64,000 bases of DNA from Arabidopsis thaliana (taxonomy: Eukaryota > Streptophyta > Magnoliopsida > Brassicales > Brassicaceae). The notes under the pieces were generated by a model. It saw nothing but the letters and a program-made list of their open reading frames with translations. It was not told the origin of the DNA and made no database searches. Shown here piece after piece: positions 42,900 to 55,358 of this stretch (positions are counted from its first letter, which is position 1; each line of letters begins with the position of its first letter). The stretch lies in NCBI RefSeq assembly GCF_000001735.4, contig NC_003074.8, positions 17,243,261 through 17,307,260 of the forward strand, written 5' to 3'. The position numbers and the translations under genes are program-made.

Positions 42900-44772
42900 A
42901 TGGATGGAGAGGTTACTTCTTGGATTAGGAGAGCAAATTTCTCTCATACTGTTTGTTATCGTATGATTACGCCGAGTTTAGAATCTATGCCTTTTACTGT
43001 AAACCAAGAGAAGAGTTCTGGATTGAAAAGAATGACTTTGAGTTCACCATCTGATTTGAAATCACTTGTAGGAATTTGTCAGAGTACGCAGCAGCTGACT
43101 GGTTTGAGTTGTGGTAGTGTTGTTGGTACTGAAGTGCAGAGGAATCCAGTTACTAATAAGAAGAGATCTGTTTCTCCGTTGCCTCATATGGCTCTTTCTG
43201 ATGCTTTTATCGAAGCAAAGTCTGATATTAAGAGGTTTTCTACTCCACATCCTAGAAGAGTGGAACCAGAGAAGGGAATGAAGGCCAAGTCGTCGTCCCG
43301 CAAAGATTCTTCTGAGAAAAAATCAGTTAATCTACGGTCCCTGTCTCACTCGGGTCCTATTAGGGATCTTAGTACGCAGAAAGTTAAAGAGAGGGGAAAG
43401 AGCAAGATAGATAAGAAGTCTTCAAAGTCTGTTGACTATAGAGGTTCTAAAGTAAGTTCTGCAGGAGTGCTTGAAGAATGCCTCATTGATGTGTCTAAGT
43501 TGTCTTATGGGGATAGGTTTGCTCACGGGAAATATAGCCAGATTTATCATGGTGAATATGAAGGCAAAGCTGTTGCTCTGAAGATTATCACAGCGCCTGA
43601 GGATAGTGACGACATATTCTTGGGAGCTCGTTTAGAAAAAGAGTTTATCGTGGAAGCCACTCTTTTATCTCGACTAAGCCATCCAAATGTCGTTAAGGTG
43701 AGTTTATATCATGTTATATTATGTTGGTTAGGTTGTATCAAATATGAATGATGCCTTTGAAAATTAACATTACATCTTTCAACTCTGTTTGAAAATTATG
43801 ATTATGGTTTGTTTGACTTTTTTCCTCTGATTGATGTGTCCTGAAACAGTTTGTTGGAGTGAATACTGGAAACTGTATCATCACAGAGTATGTACCTCGA
43901 GGGTCTTTAAGATCATATCTGCACAAGCTCGAGCAGAAATCCCTTCCTTTGGAACAGCTAATCGATTTTGGTCTGGATATTGCTAAAGGAATGGAATATA
44001 TTCACTCAAGAGAGATAGTTCATCAGGATCTGAAGCCAGAAAACGTGTTGATCGACAATGACTTTCACTTGAAGATTGCTGACTTTGGCATAGCGTGCGA
44101 GGAGGAGTACTGTGATGTTTTGGGGGATAACATAGGAACTTATAGGTGGATGGCACCTGAAGTTTTAAAACGGATACCACATGGACGGAAGTGCGATGTT
44201 TATAGTTTTGGACTTCTTTTATGGGAAATGGTAGCTGGAGCACTTCCATATGAGGAGATGAAATTTGCTGAACAAATTGCCTACGCAGTTATATACAAGG
44301 TAAATCATTCTGCATCTCCTCCTTATTTCATGATTGTGATCTAGTTATATACAAGGTAAATCATTCTGCATCTCCTCCTTATTTCATGATTGTGATCTTG
44401 CATAGATCTGACTGAGTTAGATCATTATTGTTCAGTTGTTATTAAACATTTCATTGTTTCGATATTGGCCAGAAAATTAGGCCAGTTATACCGACGGATT
44501 GTCCAGCGGCCATGAAAGAGCTGATCGAGCGATGTTGGTCATCGCAAACAGACAAGAGACCGGAATTCTGGCAGATTGTCAAAGTGTTGGAACATTTCAA
44601 GAAGTCTCTAACAAGCGAAGGAAAACTTAATCTTTTACCTAGCCAGATCTGTCCAGAACTAAAGAAATGTCCTAAATTCTGGATTCATATATTCGGATCA
44701 TTCCACCACCACAGCAGCGGTGGCGGCAGCAGCAGCAACAACTCAGCCTTACCTAAGCCTAAATTCGCTTGA
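42900..44772 (+). CDS. RAF43: Raf-like protein kinase (C-group)
   Basis: Cytosolic Ser/Thr/Tyr kinase of the Raf-like family. Three exons, 42900-43697, 43850-44299 and 44473-44772, give 515 aa from the first ATG; Met22 or Met30 are possible alternative starts. The N-terminal ~190 residues are basic and Ser/Lys-rich. The kinase domain starts near 200: FAHGKYSQIYHG (loose P-loop, normal for the group), Lys228 in VALKI, HQDLKPEN (324-331; the usual Arg of HRD is Gln, so a non-RD kinase), DFG (344-346), GTYRWMAPEVL, and a C-terminal His/Ser/Gly-rich tail. The exon 2 donor is duplicated in a 56-bp tandem repeat (44287-44398): splicing from the second copy would read through an in-frame TAG at 44342-44344. 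I read it as AT3G46930, and recall the name RAF43. Confidence 0.92.
44287..44398 (+). repeat. Perfect 56-bp tandem duplication of a splice donor
   Basis: 44287-44342 and 44343-44398 are identical: AGTTATATACAAGGTAAATC at the start of each, TTTCATGATTGTGATCT at the end. Each copy holds the last 13 bases of exon 2 and the donor AAG|GTAAAT. Confidence 0.97.
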
Positions 44773-45106
44773 GACGTCTAGAGTCACTCATTTTTGTGCA
44801 TAGAGAAAAAGAGCCAGTGGTTTATGTTTTAGTTATAATCAACTGTCTCTATTTGCTTTGATTTATTTGCTCTCTCCATTAAAGAGACCTCTTCTTTCTG
44901 TTTTGGCTTGGTTTTTGTGTAAGTCATCTCTTCTTTCTTTTCTTGTAATTGATTCATTTTGTAGCCCAACAAAGAAAAAAAACAGTGAGAGTTTGTTTGA
45001 ATAGTCTAAAGATGAAGCAAAGAGATAGTACAATAATAATGCCCACAAACTGTTCGACGAAATTAAAAACCAAAACACATTCATAAACGAAGAAGATGAT
45101 TATCAC
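44773..45106. other. Convergent 3' flanks of RAF43 and DUT1
   Basis: 334 bases between two stop codons. Contains the 3' UTRs of both genes, with ATTAAA-type and AATAAT-type signals; nothing coding. Confidence 0.7.
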
Positions 45107-45730
45107 TTAGACACCAGTAGAACCAAAACCACCATCACCACGAACAGTCTCATCCAAATCATCAACCTCAACAACATCAGGAGTCACAATCTTCTCGATA
45201 ATCAACTGCGCGATTCGATCACCGAACTTAACCTCAAAATCAGCATCAGAATGATTAAACAAAATCACACCAACAGGTCCTCTATAATCAGCATCAATCA
45301 CACCAGCACCAACATCAATCGAATGTTTCCAAGCCAAACCAGATCTCGGCGCAATTCTCGCGTAAGTTCCTTCGGGAACAGCGATACTTAGATCCGTTGG
45401 GATAAGCGCTTTACCTCTCGCTGGAACTTTTGAATCCACCGCACTTGAGAGATCGTATCCAGCGGAGAGTGGTGAGCCGCGTGTTGGTATAACAGCTTTC
45501 TCGGAGAGTTTCTTCACTTTGAAGAATGGTGATGGTGATGAATCGCCATGGATTCCGTTTCGGTCGAGCTTTTGGAGTTTAGGTGATGGTTCGTTTACGC
45601 AAGCCATTGTTGAAATTGGGAATCGAAGTTTTGTTAAGAGTCTGTTTGTGGAGTTGCAGAGAAACCCTAATTTCAATTGAGGTCGAATTGTTGTTGTTGT
45701 GATGACGAAGAAGCGTCGTAGTTCCGCCAT
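45107..45730 (-). CDS. DUT1: dUTP pyrophosphatase (trimeric dUTPase)
   Basis: Hydrolyses dUTP to dUMP and pyrophosphate, keeping uracil out of DNA and supplying dTMP synthesis. Intronless. All five dUTPase motifs are present: [31 protein letters not shown] (catalytic Asp in DADY), GDRIAQLI and [10 protein letters not shown]. Two in-frame starts exist: Met at 45607 gives the commonly cited 166 aa ([10 protein letters not shown]...); the upstream Met at 45730 gives 207 aa and adds 41 residues rich in Arg, Leu, Ser and Thr without acids after residue 3 ([20 protein letters not shown]), like an organelle-targeting peptide. I list the long form; both may be made. It shares a 461-base divergent promoter with the mTERF gene. 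I read it as AT3G46940. Confidence 0.95.
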   Translation of the reverse strand: MAELRRFFVITTTTIRPQLKLGFLCNSTNRLLTKLRFPISTMACVNEPSPKLQKLDRNGIHGDSSPSPFFKVKKLSEKAVIPTRGSPLSAGYDLSSAVDSKVPARGKALIPTDLSIAVPEGTYARIAPRSGLAWKHSIDVGAGVIDADYRGPVGVILFNHSDADFEVKFGDRIAQLIIEKIVTPDVVEVDDLDETVRGDGGFGSTGV

Positions 45731-45803
45731 TAAATGGAGTGTGTGTGAGTGAGTGGCGCCAATATTTCCCTCCACCCTAAAAAAAACTTCTAAAATTCTA
45801 AGT

Positions 45804-46059
45804 TGGGCTTTTTAACTATTTCATGTAGTTCTCGGCCCATTAGACCCAAAATTTTATTATAGAAGAATAAATATGGACATTTAAATTCTTCACTGATACA
45901 ATTTGGCATTTTTTGATTCTTTGGGATTTGTATTGTCTTGTTTTCTCTGCTAATTTATGATTCTAAATTCTAAAAAATATTCATCCATTCTAAAACTCGC
46001 AAATTCTGAGCATATTTAAATGGGCTTAGCCAATTCATTTAATCGGCCCATTAGCCCAA
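45804..46059. promoter_or_regulatory. Site II (TGGGCC/T) cluster in a bidirectional promoter
   Basis: Five TGGGCY elements in both orientations lie between the divergent DUT1 and mTERF genes: 45804-45809 (TGGGCT), 45834-45839 (GGCCCA), 46021-46026 (TGGGCT), 46045-46050 (GGCCCA) and 46054-46059 (AGCCCA). Site II elements are bound by TCP factors and are typical of genes for cell proliferation and organelle biogenesis, which fits both neighbours. Confidence 0.7.
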
Positions 46060-46191
46060 TTCAAGTTCTTCCTCAATAGCAGAAGAAAATGGAATCTTTA
46101 TTGATCTTAGGGTTTATATGAATTTATGATTCTTCCTCTTAAACCCTAATTTCGTATTCTTACTCCTTCCTCGCCAATCTTCATCTTCCTC

Positions 46192-47544
46192 ATGTTTTCT
46201 CTAATTCTCCATGGAAGAAAGTCTGTGGAATTACAGAAATGGCGTAATTTAAGAGTTACAGTGAGCATTGTGCAAAATGCATTTCCTTTTACCACCAAAT
46301 CGTTCTCTTCTACAATAGCTAAAGATTCGAGTCCAAAGGGAAGTACTTTCACAGTCTCTTATCTCGTTGAATCATTGGGTTTGACTAAAAAACTTGCAGA
46401 AACAATCTCAAAGAAAGTCACCTTCGAAGACAAGGTAAATCCAGATTCTGTTCTGAATCTTCTTAGAAGTAATGGGTTTAAAGATTCTCAGATATCTAGG
46501 ATCATAAGGGCTTACCCACGATTGCTTGTAACAGATGCTGAGAAATCTCTTCGTCCAAAGCTTCAGTTTTTAAAGTCTAGAGGAGCTTCAAGCTCTGAGG
46601 TCATAGAGATTGTTTCGAATGTTCCAACAATCTTGGATAAGAAAGGTGAAGAATCTGTTAGTTTATACTATGATTTCGTTAAGGACATTATGCAAGATGG
46701 TAAAAGTTTGTGTATTTCTTGTCCAGAGGGAAAGAAAGGTAACAGAATTCGAAATATATCGGTTTTGAGAGAATTGGGAGTACCTCAGAAGTTGTTGTTT
46801 TCATTGCTTATATCTAGATATCAACCTGTTTGTGGTAAAGAGAAGTTTGAAGAAAGTTTAAAGAAAGTTGTTGATATGGGTTTTGATCCGGCTAAATCCA
46901 AGTTTGTGGAAGCTTTGCATGTAGTTTACGAAATGAGCGAGAAAACGATAGAAGAGAAAGTGAATGTGTATAAGAGGTTAGGCTTTAGTGAAGCCGAGAT
47001 ATGGGCGATTTTCAAGAAGTGGCCTTACTTTTTAAAATTCTCTGAGAAGAAGATAATTCTGATGTTTGAAACACTGAAGAAGTGTGGTTTGGTAGAGGAA
47101 GAGATTATTTCGGTGTTGAAGAGTCGTCCACAATGCATACGATCTTCTGAGCAGAAGATATTAGACTCTATTGAAATGTTCTTAGGCTTAGGATTCAGTA
47201 GAGATGATTTCAAGATGATGGTTAAGCGATATCCTTGTTGCACTGCATATTCTGGCGAGACGCTGAGGAAGAAGTTTGAGGTTTTGGTGAAGATGATGAA
47301 TTGGCCGCTAGAGGCTGTGGTCATGATCCCTACGGTACTTGGATACAGCTTGGAGAAGAGGATAGTGCCAAGGTCTAACGTGATCAAAGCTCTCATGTCG
47401 AAAGGATTGATCGGAAGTGAAAACCCTCCGATTTCATCTGTCTTGGTATGTACTGATCAGGAGTTCTTGAAAAGGTATGTGATGAAGCATGACAAGCTAG
47501 TGCCTAAGTTGATGGCTATCTTCAACAGAGGTCGTGTTTCATAG
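46192..47544 (+). CDS. Mitochondrial/plastid transcription termination factor (mTERF) family protein
   Basis: Nucleic-acid-binding helical repeat protein of organelles; plant members act in organelle transcription, RNA splicing or termination. Intronless, 450 aa. The N-terminal ~40 residues (MFSLILHGRKSVELQKWRNL, then FPFTTKSFSSTIAK) have Arg, Ser and Thr and few acids, fitting a mitochondrial presequence. About eight mTERF repeats follow from residue 80: NLLRSNGFKDSQISRIIRAYPRLL, FLKSRGASSSEVIEIVSNVP, LRELGVPQKLL, KKVVDMGFDPAKSKFVEAL, KRLGFSEAEIWAIFKKWPYFL, LKKCGLVEEEIISVLKSRP, FLGLGFSRDDFKMMVKRYP, and VLVKMMNWPLEAVVMIPTVLGYSLEKRIVPR, each with the Pro that ends the third helix. It belongs to the large tandemly expanded Brassicaceae clade. 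I read it as AT3G46950. Confidence 0.92.
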   Translation: MFSLILHGRKSVELQKWRNLRVTVSIVQNAFPFTTKSFSSTIAKDSSPKGSTFTVSYLVESLGLTKKLAETISKKVTFEDKVNPDSVLNLLRSNGFKDSQISRIIRAYPRLLVTDAEKSLRPKLQFLKSRGASSSEVIEIVSNVPTILDKKGEESVSLYYDFVKDIMQDGKSLCISCPEGKKGNRIRNISVLRELGVPQKLLFSLLISRYQPVCGKEKFEESLKKVVDMGFDPAKSKFVEALHVVYEMSEKTIEEKVNVYKRLGFSEAEIWAIFKKWPYFLKFSEKKIILMFETLKKCGLVEEEIISVLKSRPQCIRSSEQKILDSIEMFLGLGFSRDDFKMMVKRYPCCTAYSGETLRKKFEVLVKMMNWPLEAVVMIPTVLGYSLEKRIVPRSNVIKALMSKGLIGSENPPISSVLVCTDQEFLKRYVMKHDKLVPKLMAIFNRGRVS

Positions 47545-47743
47545 TTAATCTTTTAACGCGTGAATAGAACTGAGGAAGAGGAGTTTTTATTTACTAGTGT
47601 CTGTTAATGTCTAAACTGAAATCCATTTCTGTAATAGTCGTAACGAAAAATTTAACTACTATATTTGTGGACATGTTTAGTGATTTGAATTTCAAGTTAA
47701 GTGAGAAGCGTCTCTGGTCAAATGTATGAATTGTGATCAAATC
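47545..47743. other. Convergent 3' flanks of the mTERF and SKI2 genes
   Basis: 199 bases between two stop codons, holding both 3' UTRs. No other feature seen. Confidence 0.6.
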
Positions 47744-50700
47744 TTACACTCCGGTCACATACAGACTAGCCGCAAAGACGATGTCACGTTTTATGGCATT
47801 TGAAGCTGCATCCATTTTCTTGTGTAACGCCGAGTTCCCCATAATGGCAGCTGCGTTCTTGAATTCACGGCATGTCTCATCCAATCTCACAATGGTTCGA
47901 ACTATCAGACCTTCCGGGACATCTGTCAGTTCACATATCTCTGCAAATGGAGTCCCCTGCAAAAATCAAGCATATATGATCAAAAAGATGTCTGAATCGT
48001 GAAGTGTTAAGAAAGATTGCTCTCTGGTTACAACAAACCTTTGCCCACTCATAGACGACTTCGACCAGACCAAATTTGAGATTCTCCTGAGCATATTCTT
48101 CAGGGTCTATTTGTAAATTGTACTGAGCTTGAAGTTCACCAAGTCTGATTGCTGTATCATAGAGTCTATGCAAAAGAGGATCAATTATTAGATTGATCAG
48201 GTCAGATCAATTACTGTTAGTAATTATGAGAAGGGACAGAGAGTGATCGAAACAAACCTTTGTTTAGCCTTAGCCAGCTTAGGAGTTAGTGTAGGCGCTG
48301 AAGTGTTTTTCTGTTGGAAGACAAAGGCAGACATTATAGCCACTGCTTCTTCTGGTTCTAATTCTTCGAATTGATTCTCGAACAGACACACTGTGCAAAT
48401 CAATTCTTCCCCAGAATTCATCTCGCAAGCGACACGACCTTTGATTTGGACGACGAGGTCATCATCTATACACCCAATGTTCTTCAGAACATCGATCTGC
48501 AAAAAAGAGATTAGAGCTCTACATGTTACTCTAAATTATCATTCATAAAGAGTAAACAAAGATGCATGTGGACTTTCTCATTTGAACGTACCCGGCCCTG
48601 AAAGGCAGGCATTTGTAATAGGGCTTCATCAGACATTTGAAATTCAAGATCTTTGAGATCCGTCTTATGCTTCTTAATCTCCCTAGCTAACTTCATGTGC
48701 TCTTCCAATTTGACACAACCGTGGCACTTATTCATGGACATCTTTTGCAATAGGTTGGTCCATTTATAGTATGTCTCCACAAGCTCAGCATCTTTCAGCT
48801 TCAAATCTGAAATAGAACCATGAAATGAATATCAGAGGGAAATGAACTTAAAGCCGGAAAAACTAATACAGAGCTATAATTTAGTTAATTAACCTTTTAC
48901 TGGGTCTAGAGCAGGAGGAAATTTGTTTCCGTCTGATTTCAGATCCAGAAGCTGTTGAACCGTCTGAGAAAAAGCTGCCTTGTTCCCATCCTCGAGTAGG
49001 CGCACCTGATCAATCTTTATCTTGCTATCGCATATGCACAAAAATTCTTTGTTATCAAACCCTTTAACCTCGTAACCTACACCAGCAGCAACCCCATGGT
49101 ACGGGAGCTCTATCTTTATTACAACGGGACCTTTACGAGAGCTCGGCTTTGTATAAAATTCTTCTTCAAAACCACGTTTTGATTTAGGCGCAATAAAATA
49201 ACCTTGAGAAGGATCTGAACTTTTCTTGCCAATGCTGACCATATTTTTCTCCGGTGGCGGTATTTCAGATTTTATCACCAAAACAACATATTGTCTGTTA
49301 GTGTTGGAAGGTCCCTTCAGAACGATTCCGAGTAAATTGTCTATGCCCTGTAAAAATTACACGCATGAGCAACCAATTTATGAACCAGATAAAAGAGTGG
49401 TAGAGACAGGGTCTCACCATTCCAGATTTCATGACCACTACTCTTCCTTGTACAAGAAAACTCTGGGCATAAGGAGACTGCATGACCGCTTCCGACATCT
49501 TGTTGTTATATTCATTTGCTTCCATGTACATGTCATAGTAATCTTCAATTGCCGGTTCACCTTTAATACATCTGGATGAATAAATCAATAGATCAATTCT
49601 ACAGAGAAGTTGAATACAGAGGTGACACAAACGAGACAATAGAATAGGAGTTCTTTATAATTCTACTGAGACTACAAAAAGCTTGGCGATCCATCAGAGG
49701 ATAAAAATTCAGTAGATTTTCAGTCTTTCAAGTATCCGTAAGATGAGGCTTTGTCCTTACTCAATATGTTTAGTTGGTAGAGAACGTTTTATCATGAGAA
49801 GCTGTTGTTTCTCGGGTAGTTTCTTCTGGGCATGAAATTCAGCAAAACTTCTTTTCAGCATGTCCTCCACCTAACAATAACAACCATTTGAAAACTGGCG
49901 AGTCAGAAAAAGCCAAGAGAAAGGCTTGGTAGCAAAACGCATAACAGATCAACGGTCCGGACATTGAGATACCTTTAATTCTTCAACACGTAAAAGATGG
50001 AGGATCATTATGTAGGTTAGTCGAAACTGAGATTCTAGTCTTGTTGCGCTTCCAACAATTACACGCCTCAGATCACTCTCATCTGGAACTTCATCGCGAC
50101 ACATGACAACAACTGTGCCCGTTTTGTCAAGTCCTCTTCTGCCAGCACGTCCTGCCATTTGAGTGTACTCTCCAGGAAGCAATTGTCTAAATTCCTTGCC
50201 ATCAAACTTCCTCAAAGCATCAAAAACGACCTGTAGCGAATATCGTCGAGAAGTTATTTATATGAATAATATGCTTTTCAGAATACCCACACTTGTTCCC
50301 CCACATGATATGAAGATACTTATGTGTAAAGAATAACCCACTTAACATTGTAGCACCAGATTAACATTAATAATAAAAATCAAAATAGCCTCACCGTTCT
50401 AGCTGGAGCATTAACCCCCATGGCAAATGTCTCCGTTGAAAATAGCACCTGCAGGAAGATTAACAAAAATAGATCACCTGAAGCATTTCAGATTACGAAA
50501 ACATGGCAATTAGATTTCCTAAAAGCAGCAACCATAAGCATAGATAACTATTAACTCCAGCATTGTATTAATGGGGTAGGCTCATATAATAACACAAGTC
50601 CCTGAGTTTCTAAGCCTACCTTAATAACACCACGGCAAAAAAGCATTTCAACAACTTCCTTTACAATTGGAAGCAGCCCAGCATGATGAACACCAATTCC

Positions 50701-53051
50701 TCTATGAAGTAAGCTTTGGAGTCTGAGAACCTATAAAATGTGTTACCCCAACAGTTAATGAGTAGGAAATCAAGGTACTTCTCTATATTTAATATGTGAG
50801 AAGACAGGAAAGTCTTAAGATAACCAACCTGAGGTAAATTCCGATCAGACCCTTTCAATCTTGAAAACGCTTTATCGCAAAAGACACGGATTTCACTTTT
50901 CTCAGAGCTACTGGTGAGGTCGGTCCCAGTCAAGGCGTCGGCACACCTATCACAATAATTCTTCGAGAAACAGAAGACAACCACCTAACGGGAAAGGAAA
51001 TATTAAAAGTTAGACATAACGGACCAGAACGGACAAGACTAAAATTGAAAATATAAGAAACAGAACAGAAGCTACATCTAACATACAGGTAATAGGGACA
51101 TTTTTGAAAGCTTGTTGATAAGCAGTAACCAATTTGAAGCTGCTGATCGTCTAAATGCCCCATTGTTCTGACTGTTACCACTGTAAGAGGATTTTCCCAC
51201 ATCTTTTACACTTGAGTGTTTATTCTGCTTGCCACGAGAATGAGCTTCATGTTTCTGAGATTTGCTCCCATCTTGATGAGCTGAAGATCCCATTTGTTGT
51301 TTAGGTGCAACACTAACTGCATTTGAATTCTTCTTCTTTTGTGAATCTTTAGCATCCTTTATCCCTTTTGAAAGAAAAACTTCGTTCTCACAAACTTTGT
51401 AGAGTTCTCCAGAGTAAAAAAGACAATGCTCTAGGGGAACTGGTCTTTTTGTCGTGCTGATAACAAAACCCATAAAATTATGAAATTAGTAACTTCCATA
51501 TCAATCACTGAATTATATTAACAATTATTTAATCAAAATACATTAAATCTCACCCAGTAACACGTATCTCCTTTTGTTTTGTTCGGCCAATCCAATCAGC
51601 AAATTCAAATGTGTTTGGCACCTTAAGAAATTATAAATGTTATAAGTTCAGAGGCACATGGGTATAAAATAGAATGGAGAATAATGACTGAACCATGAAG
51701 CTATGCCTATATATATCTTCATAGATGCTAGAAACTGAACGGTTAGTTCATTTGGATCGTGACTAACAAAGACCCAAAGCAAAAAAATCACCTATTCTTT
51801 TCAAACTCATCTTATGAGAAAATTCATAGCCAAAGATTAGTTCCATGGCAAGCAAAACAACACCTCAAAAGAACTAAGATTTTCTACATGCATGCACATA
51901 ATAGCATTAAGAAGTACCGTTGCAGAAAGGAGGACAAAATTTATATGCCTTGGCAACATGATGATGACTTCTTCCCAAACAACCCCTCTCTCTACGTCAT
52001 TGACATAGTGAACTTCATCAAATATAACCTGCCAGTCATAGGAACGGTAACAAGGAAACGTGATTGAAGTTTCACACAGAACTACAAAGGCTGCTTAGAA
52101 ATGGAGCGATTTGAGAACAATATCAAACTTTGAAGAAGTAAAACATCAGAAAGCTCTTTTACCCATTCTATATCACGTATGATATCAGCACCACGATAAA
52201 GCATTGACCTTAATATTTCAGTTGTCATGATCAGACAAGATGCCTCTGGCCTTATGCTAACATCACCTGTGAGAAGTCCTACATCAAACTTCCCACAAAA
52301 ATCTCTGTATTTTTGGTTGCTGATGGTTTTAATTGGAGCAGTATAAACCGCTCGTGTACAGTGCTGAAAAAATGGGAAAAATTGATCAGCAAACAGGACA
52401 AAGAATCTAAAAATACGAATGTGATGGATGTTCATCAGAATTCTCTACCTTGGTGGCCAAAGCGAATGCATATTCTGCAACAACTGTCTTCCCCGCCGAT
52501 GTATGTGCTGCTACAAAAACAGACTCTCCCTTTTCTAAACAACAGATAGCCTGTAGGCATAAGACATTTATTTATTTACTAATAACTCACACATAAAAGA
52601 CAACCAGGCACGTTCCTCAAATGTCCGCAAATTTAAAAAGTTGAGGGAAATACCTCCTTCTGAAAGTTGTCCAATTCGAAAGGGAATTCAATCGCCATGT
52701 CAGGAACAAGCTCATAAAACCGGTCTGCAATGTCTTGGCTATCTCCTTTAGTGGCCCATCCCTAAAAAGAACACACCCCAAATCACGTTTATGAGAGGGA
52801 AATTCAAATCTCAAAATGTAGAATCCACGTTCTTACCTCTTTCCGTAGTTGTTTATCGCTGCTCCCAGTAACTGCCTCTTCAGACATTATTGCTGTTTTT
52901 GCTGATGACAAAATCTCATCCAGCACAGTGACGTCAGTCTCTAGTCCTTTGCTGACTTCATTGCTTATGCTCGCTTTAGCATCGGGTTCAGCTTCCGCCT
53001 TTGGAGACTCAGATCCAGCTGTATGATCTTCATAACAGTTTTGATTATCAG

Positions 53052-53086
<35 letters not shown>

Positions 53087-54807
53087 AATGTATGTGACGA
53101 TTATAGAAATTGAACACACCATCTCCCTCAAGTTCAGAGAAAGTATCTTCTTCCCATGCCTTCTTGAACAGATCGTCAAACTGAATAGACAACTTGCTCT
53201 GGACGTATTCACAATGCGAGGCCAGTAAAAAAGAGTTTATTACCACAATTAAATGTAAAATAATTTATGTACACCAGTGACATTGATCTACAGACCGAAT
53301 TTTCATCTGAAGCATTGCCATGTGAACTATGATCCTCATAAACGCTCCATGTTTGGGGATATGGCTAGAGAGTATAAAAGAAAAGAGGAAGAAACAATCA
53401 ACACTGAATCGTAAATAAATTTATGAAATTACAGAATTAGATAGTGATATCATAGGATAGCATACCATCAGATCTCCAAGATCTAAACTCTGCTTAAAAC
53501 TAGGAGGAACAGTTTGAGCAGGACCCCCATTGAGCAATTCCTGTACCCATTGGCCACTAGAGACACCCTCTGGAAGGACTCTCTCTGAAGACTGTGAATC
53601 CTCCAAGCCACCTGGACGGAAAGGGCGATTGTTGACACTTCCTCTCAGAAAATCCTTCGGAGGTCCTACCATTCGTGGAAAAAATCCAGAATCTTGATCC
53701 CCATACATTTGTTCTGACAAATCCACCTAACATAATATGACAATCCATTTCTCCAACTAGAGTCAGAAACAGAAAGCTAATAGCAGGTCATTTTTCTACC
53801 AAACATGTTCCAGATTCTAGGAGAATATCACTGTCTAAATGAACTAGTTTATTTAAGATAATTCACGATTTGAAAAGAAAGAAATGAGTTACCTCCACTG
53901 ATTTTGGCTCCCATGCTCCGTTCTCAGTATCCTCTTTTTGACGCCTGAATGGCAACTCCCAAGTCGGAACCACAACGGACCTTGGCAAAGAGGGTTGAAG
54001 GGGCATCTTCACCCTGGAAAACCAATCAAAATCCCACTGATTCTCAGCTTTTTCAGCAGAAAACTGATCCGGTTCCAGTCTCGGGATGAGATACTTCTCC
54101 TCAATATGTTTCTTTATTGATTCTTTTGTTTCCTTGGCAAATGCAGGAGGCTGAGAAACACGCATATACGCAACCATAAATAAGCATTTGCAAAACCATA
54201 AAACTTTATTAATAACCAAAACACATCAGTGCACAAATCTGAACATGTAAGAGCATCCACCACTGGATACATTTATATGTAAAAGTAATCTGGAGTGTCT
54301 CATGTCACTGATAACTACCATTGAACAAGATTTTCTACTGATATAAACCTCTCACCACATGAAATTTCAGAAAACGAGCAACCTTTGATTCCTTTCTTCA
54401 CCACATAATACCTGATAACAACTCTAAAAGTAACTCCTCCCTAATCAAGTAACCAGATAGTCCAATATTAACCCCATACGTTCCTAATTCCATTACGATT
54501 GTTGAGGGAAATACCAAGTATACTAAAATCACACTAAGACCTAGTAACTACAATACAGAAACGCACAGCTATTAACATTTCAAACGCAACAAATTGCATC
54601 ATAAATCAGTGCCTAAGCGAACACAGTTTTGAAGACGTAATCAAGTTCTTGCTGCTAAATCAGAAAACTCACGGATACAAAATCGGGAAGTGAGTTCAGT
54701 GCGTCGTCTCTCTCGGCCGTGTAAAAAGGCTCGACGCGGAGGTGACCACCATGACCGGAGAATCCGACCCGGAAGCCGAGCTCATTGCCTGCTTCGACTT
54801 TGTTCAT
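47744..54807 (-). CDS. SKI2: Ski2-type DExH RNA helicase of the cytosolic exosome
   Basis: ATP-dependent 3'-5' RNA helicase of the SKI complex, which feeds mRNA into the cytosolic exosome (with SKI3 and SKI8). About 23 exons; the first are 54673-54807 (start [16 protein letters not shown]), 53893-54150 and 53463-53729, and the last ends at 47744 ([10 protein letters not shown]). Helicase motifs: AHTSAGKT (Walker A, about 52485-52508), DEVHYVND (about 51996-52019), LLSATV, and [12 protein letters not shown] (motif VI, about 50129-50164). Between the RecA domains is a Lys/Ser-rich insert (51078-51470), and a DSHCT C-terminal domain ends the protein ([17 protein letters not shown]). An uninterrupted A32 run (T32 in the transcript) lies in an intron at 53052-53083. 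I read it as AT3G46960; expected length about 1350 aa. Not every exon junction was checked. Confidence 0.93.
53052..53083. repeat. A32 homopolymer in a SKI2 intron
   Basis: 32 consecutive A on the plus strand, thus T32 in the pre-mRNA, about 35 bases downstream of an acceptor-side region. Polypyrimidine in character; its length is likely variable. Confidence 0.9.
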
Positions 54808-55358
54808 AGTGCCTTTTCTCTATACCGTTATCTTCTTCGCATTCCCTTTTCTCGCCGTCTCTTGTTCCGAACTATTCTGACTTTATCAGCGATCGGTCTG
54901 TGAAAGGAAGGAACACAACAATTAGATTTCCCTCCGGTTGAGTTCAGCGGATTCGCAACGCCTTGTCGTTTTAAAACTACAAATCAGCAATGTGTTCTGT
55001 CTTATTATACTTTATGGGCTCAAATTTAGGCCCACTTGCCAACAAATAATTATTTTAATTAATATTATCTTTTCTATATAAAAATAATAATTAAATGATA
55101 GGGATTCATATCTCTTCGAATAAAATATTTAAGTTATAGAATTTCACTTTGTTTGAGTCGGCTTTATAAAATTTGATTCTACTTTCTTCAGTTTGGATAA
55201 TTAAGCATCAATCATTTTTTAGATAAATTATTATACTTGGCTTTTAGTTTAAACTTTTAAAAATTTTGGTATGGCTTTTAGAGTCACCTCTACATAAACT
55301 TCATAATCCCTTAATTAAGAAATATTTTGTAGCTTAGTAGTGTTGTACTAGCGTCATC
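54808..55358. other. SKI2 upstream region
   Basis: The first ~210 bases hold the leader and promoter of SKI2 (TATGGGCTCAAATTTAGGCCC near 55013 contains TGGGCT and GGCCC site II-like motifs). The rest is AT-rich and empty. Confidence 0.5.
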
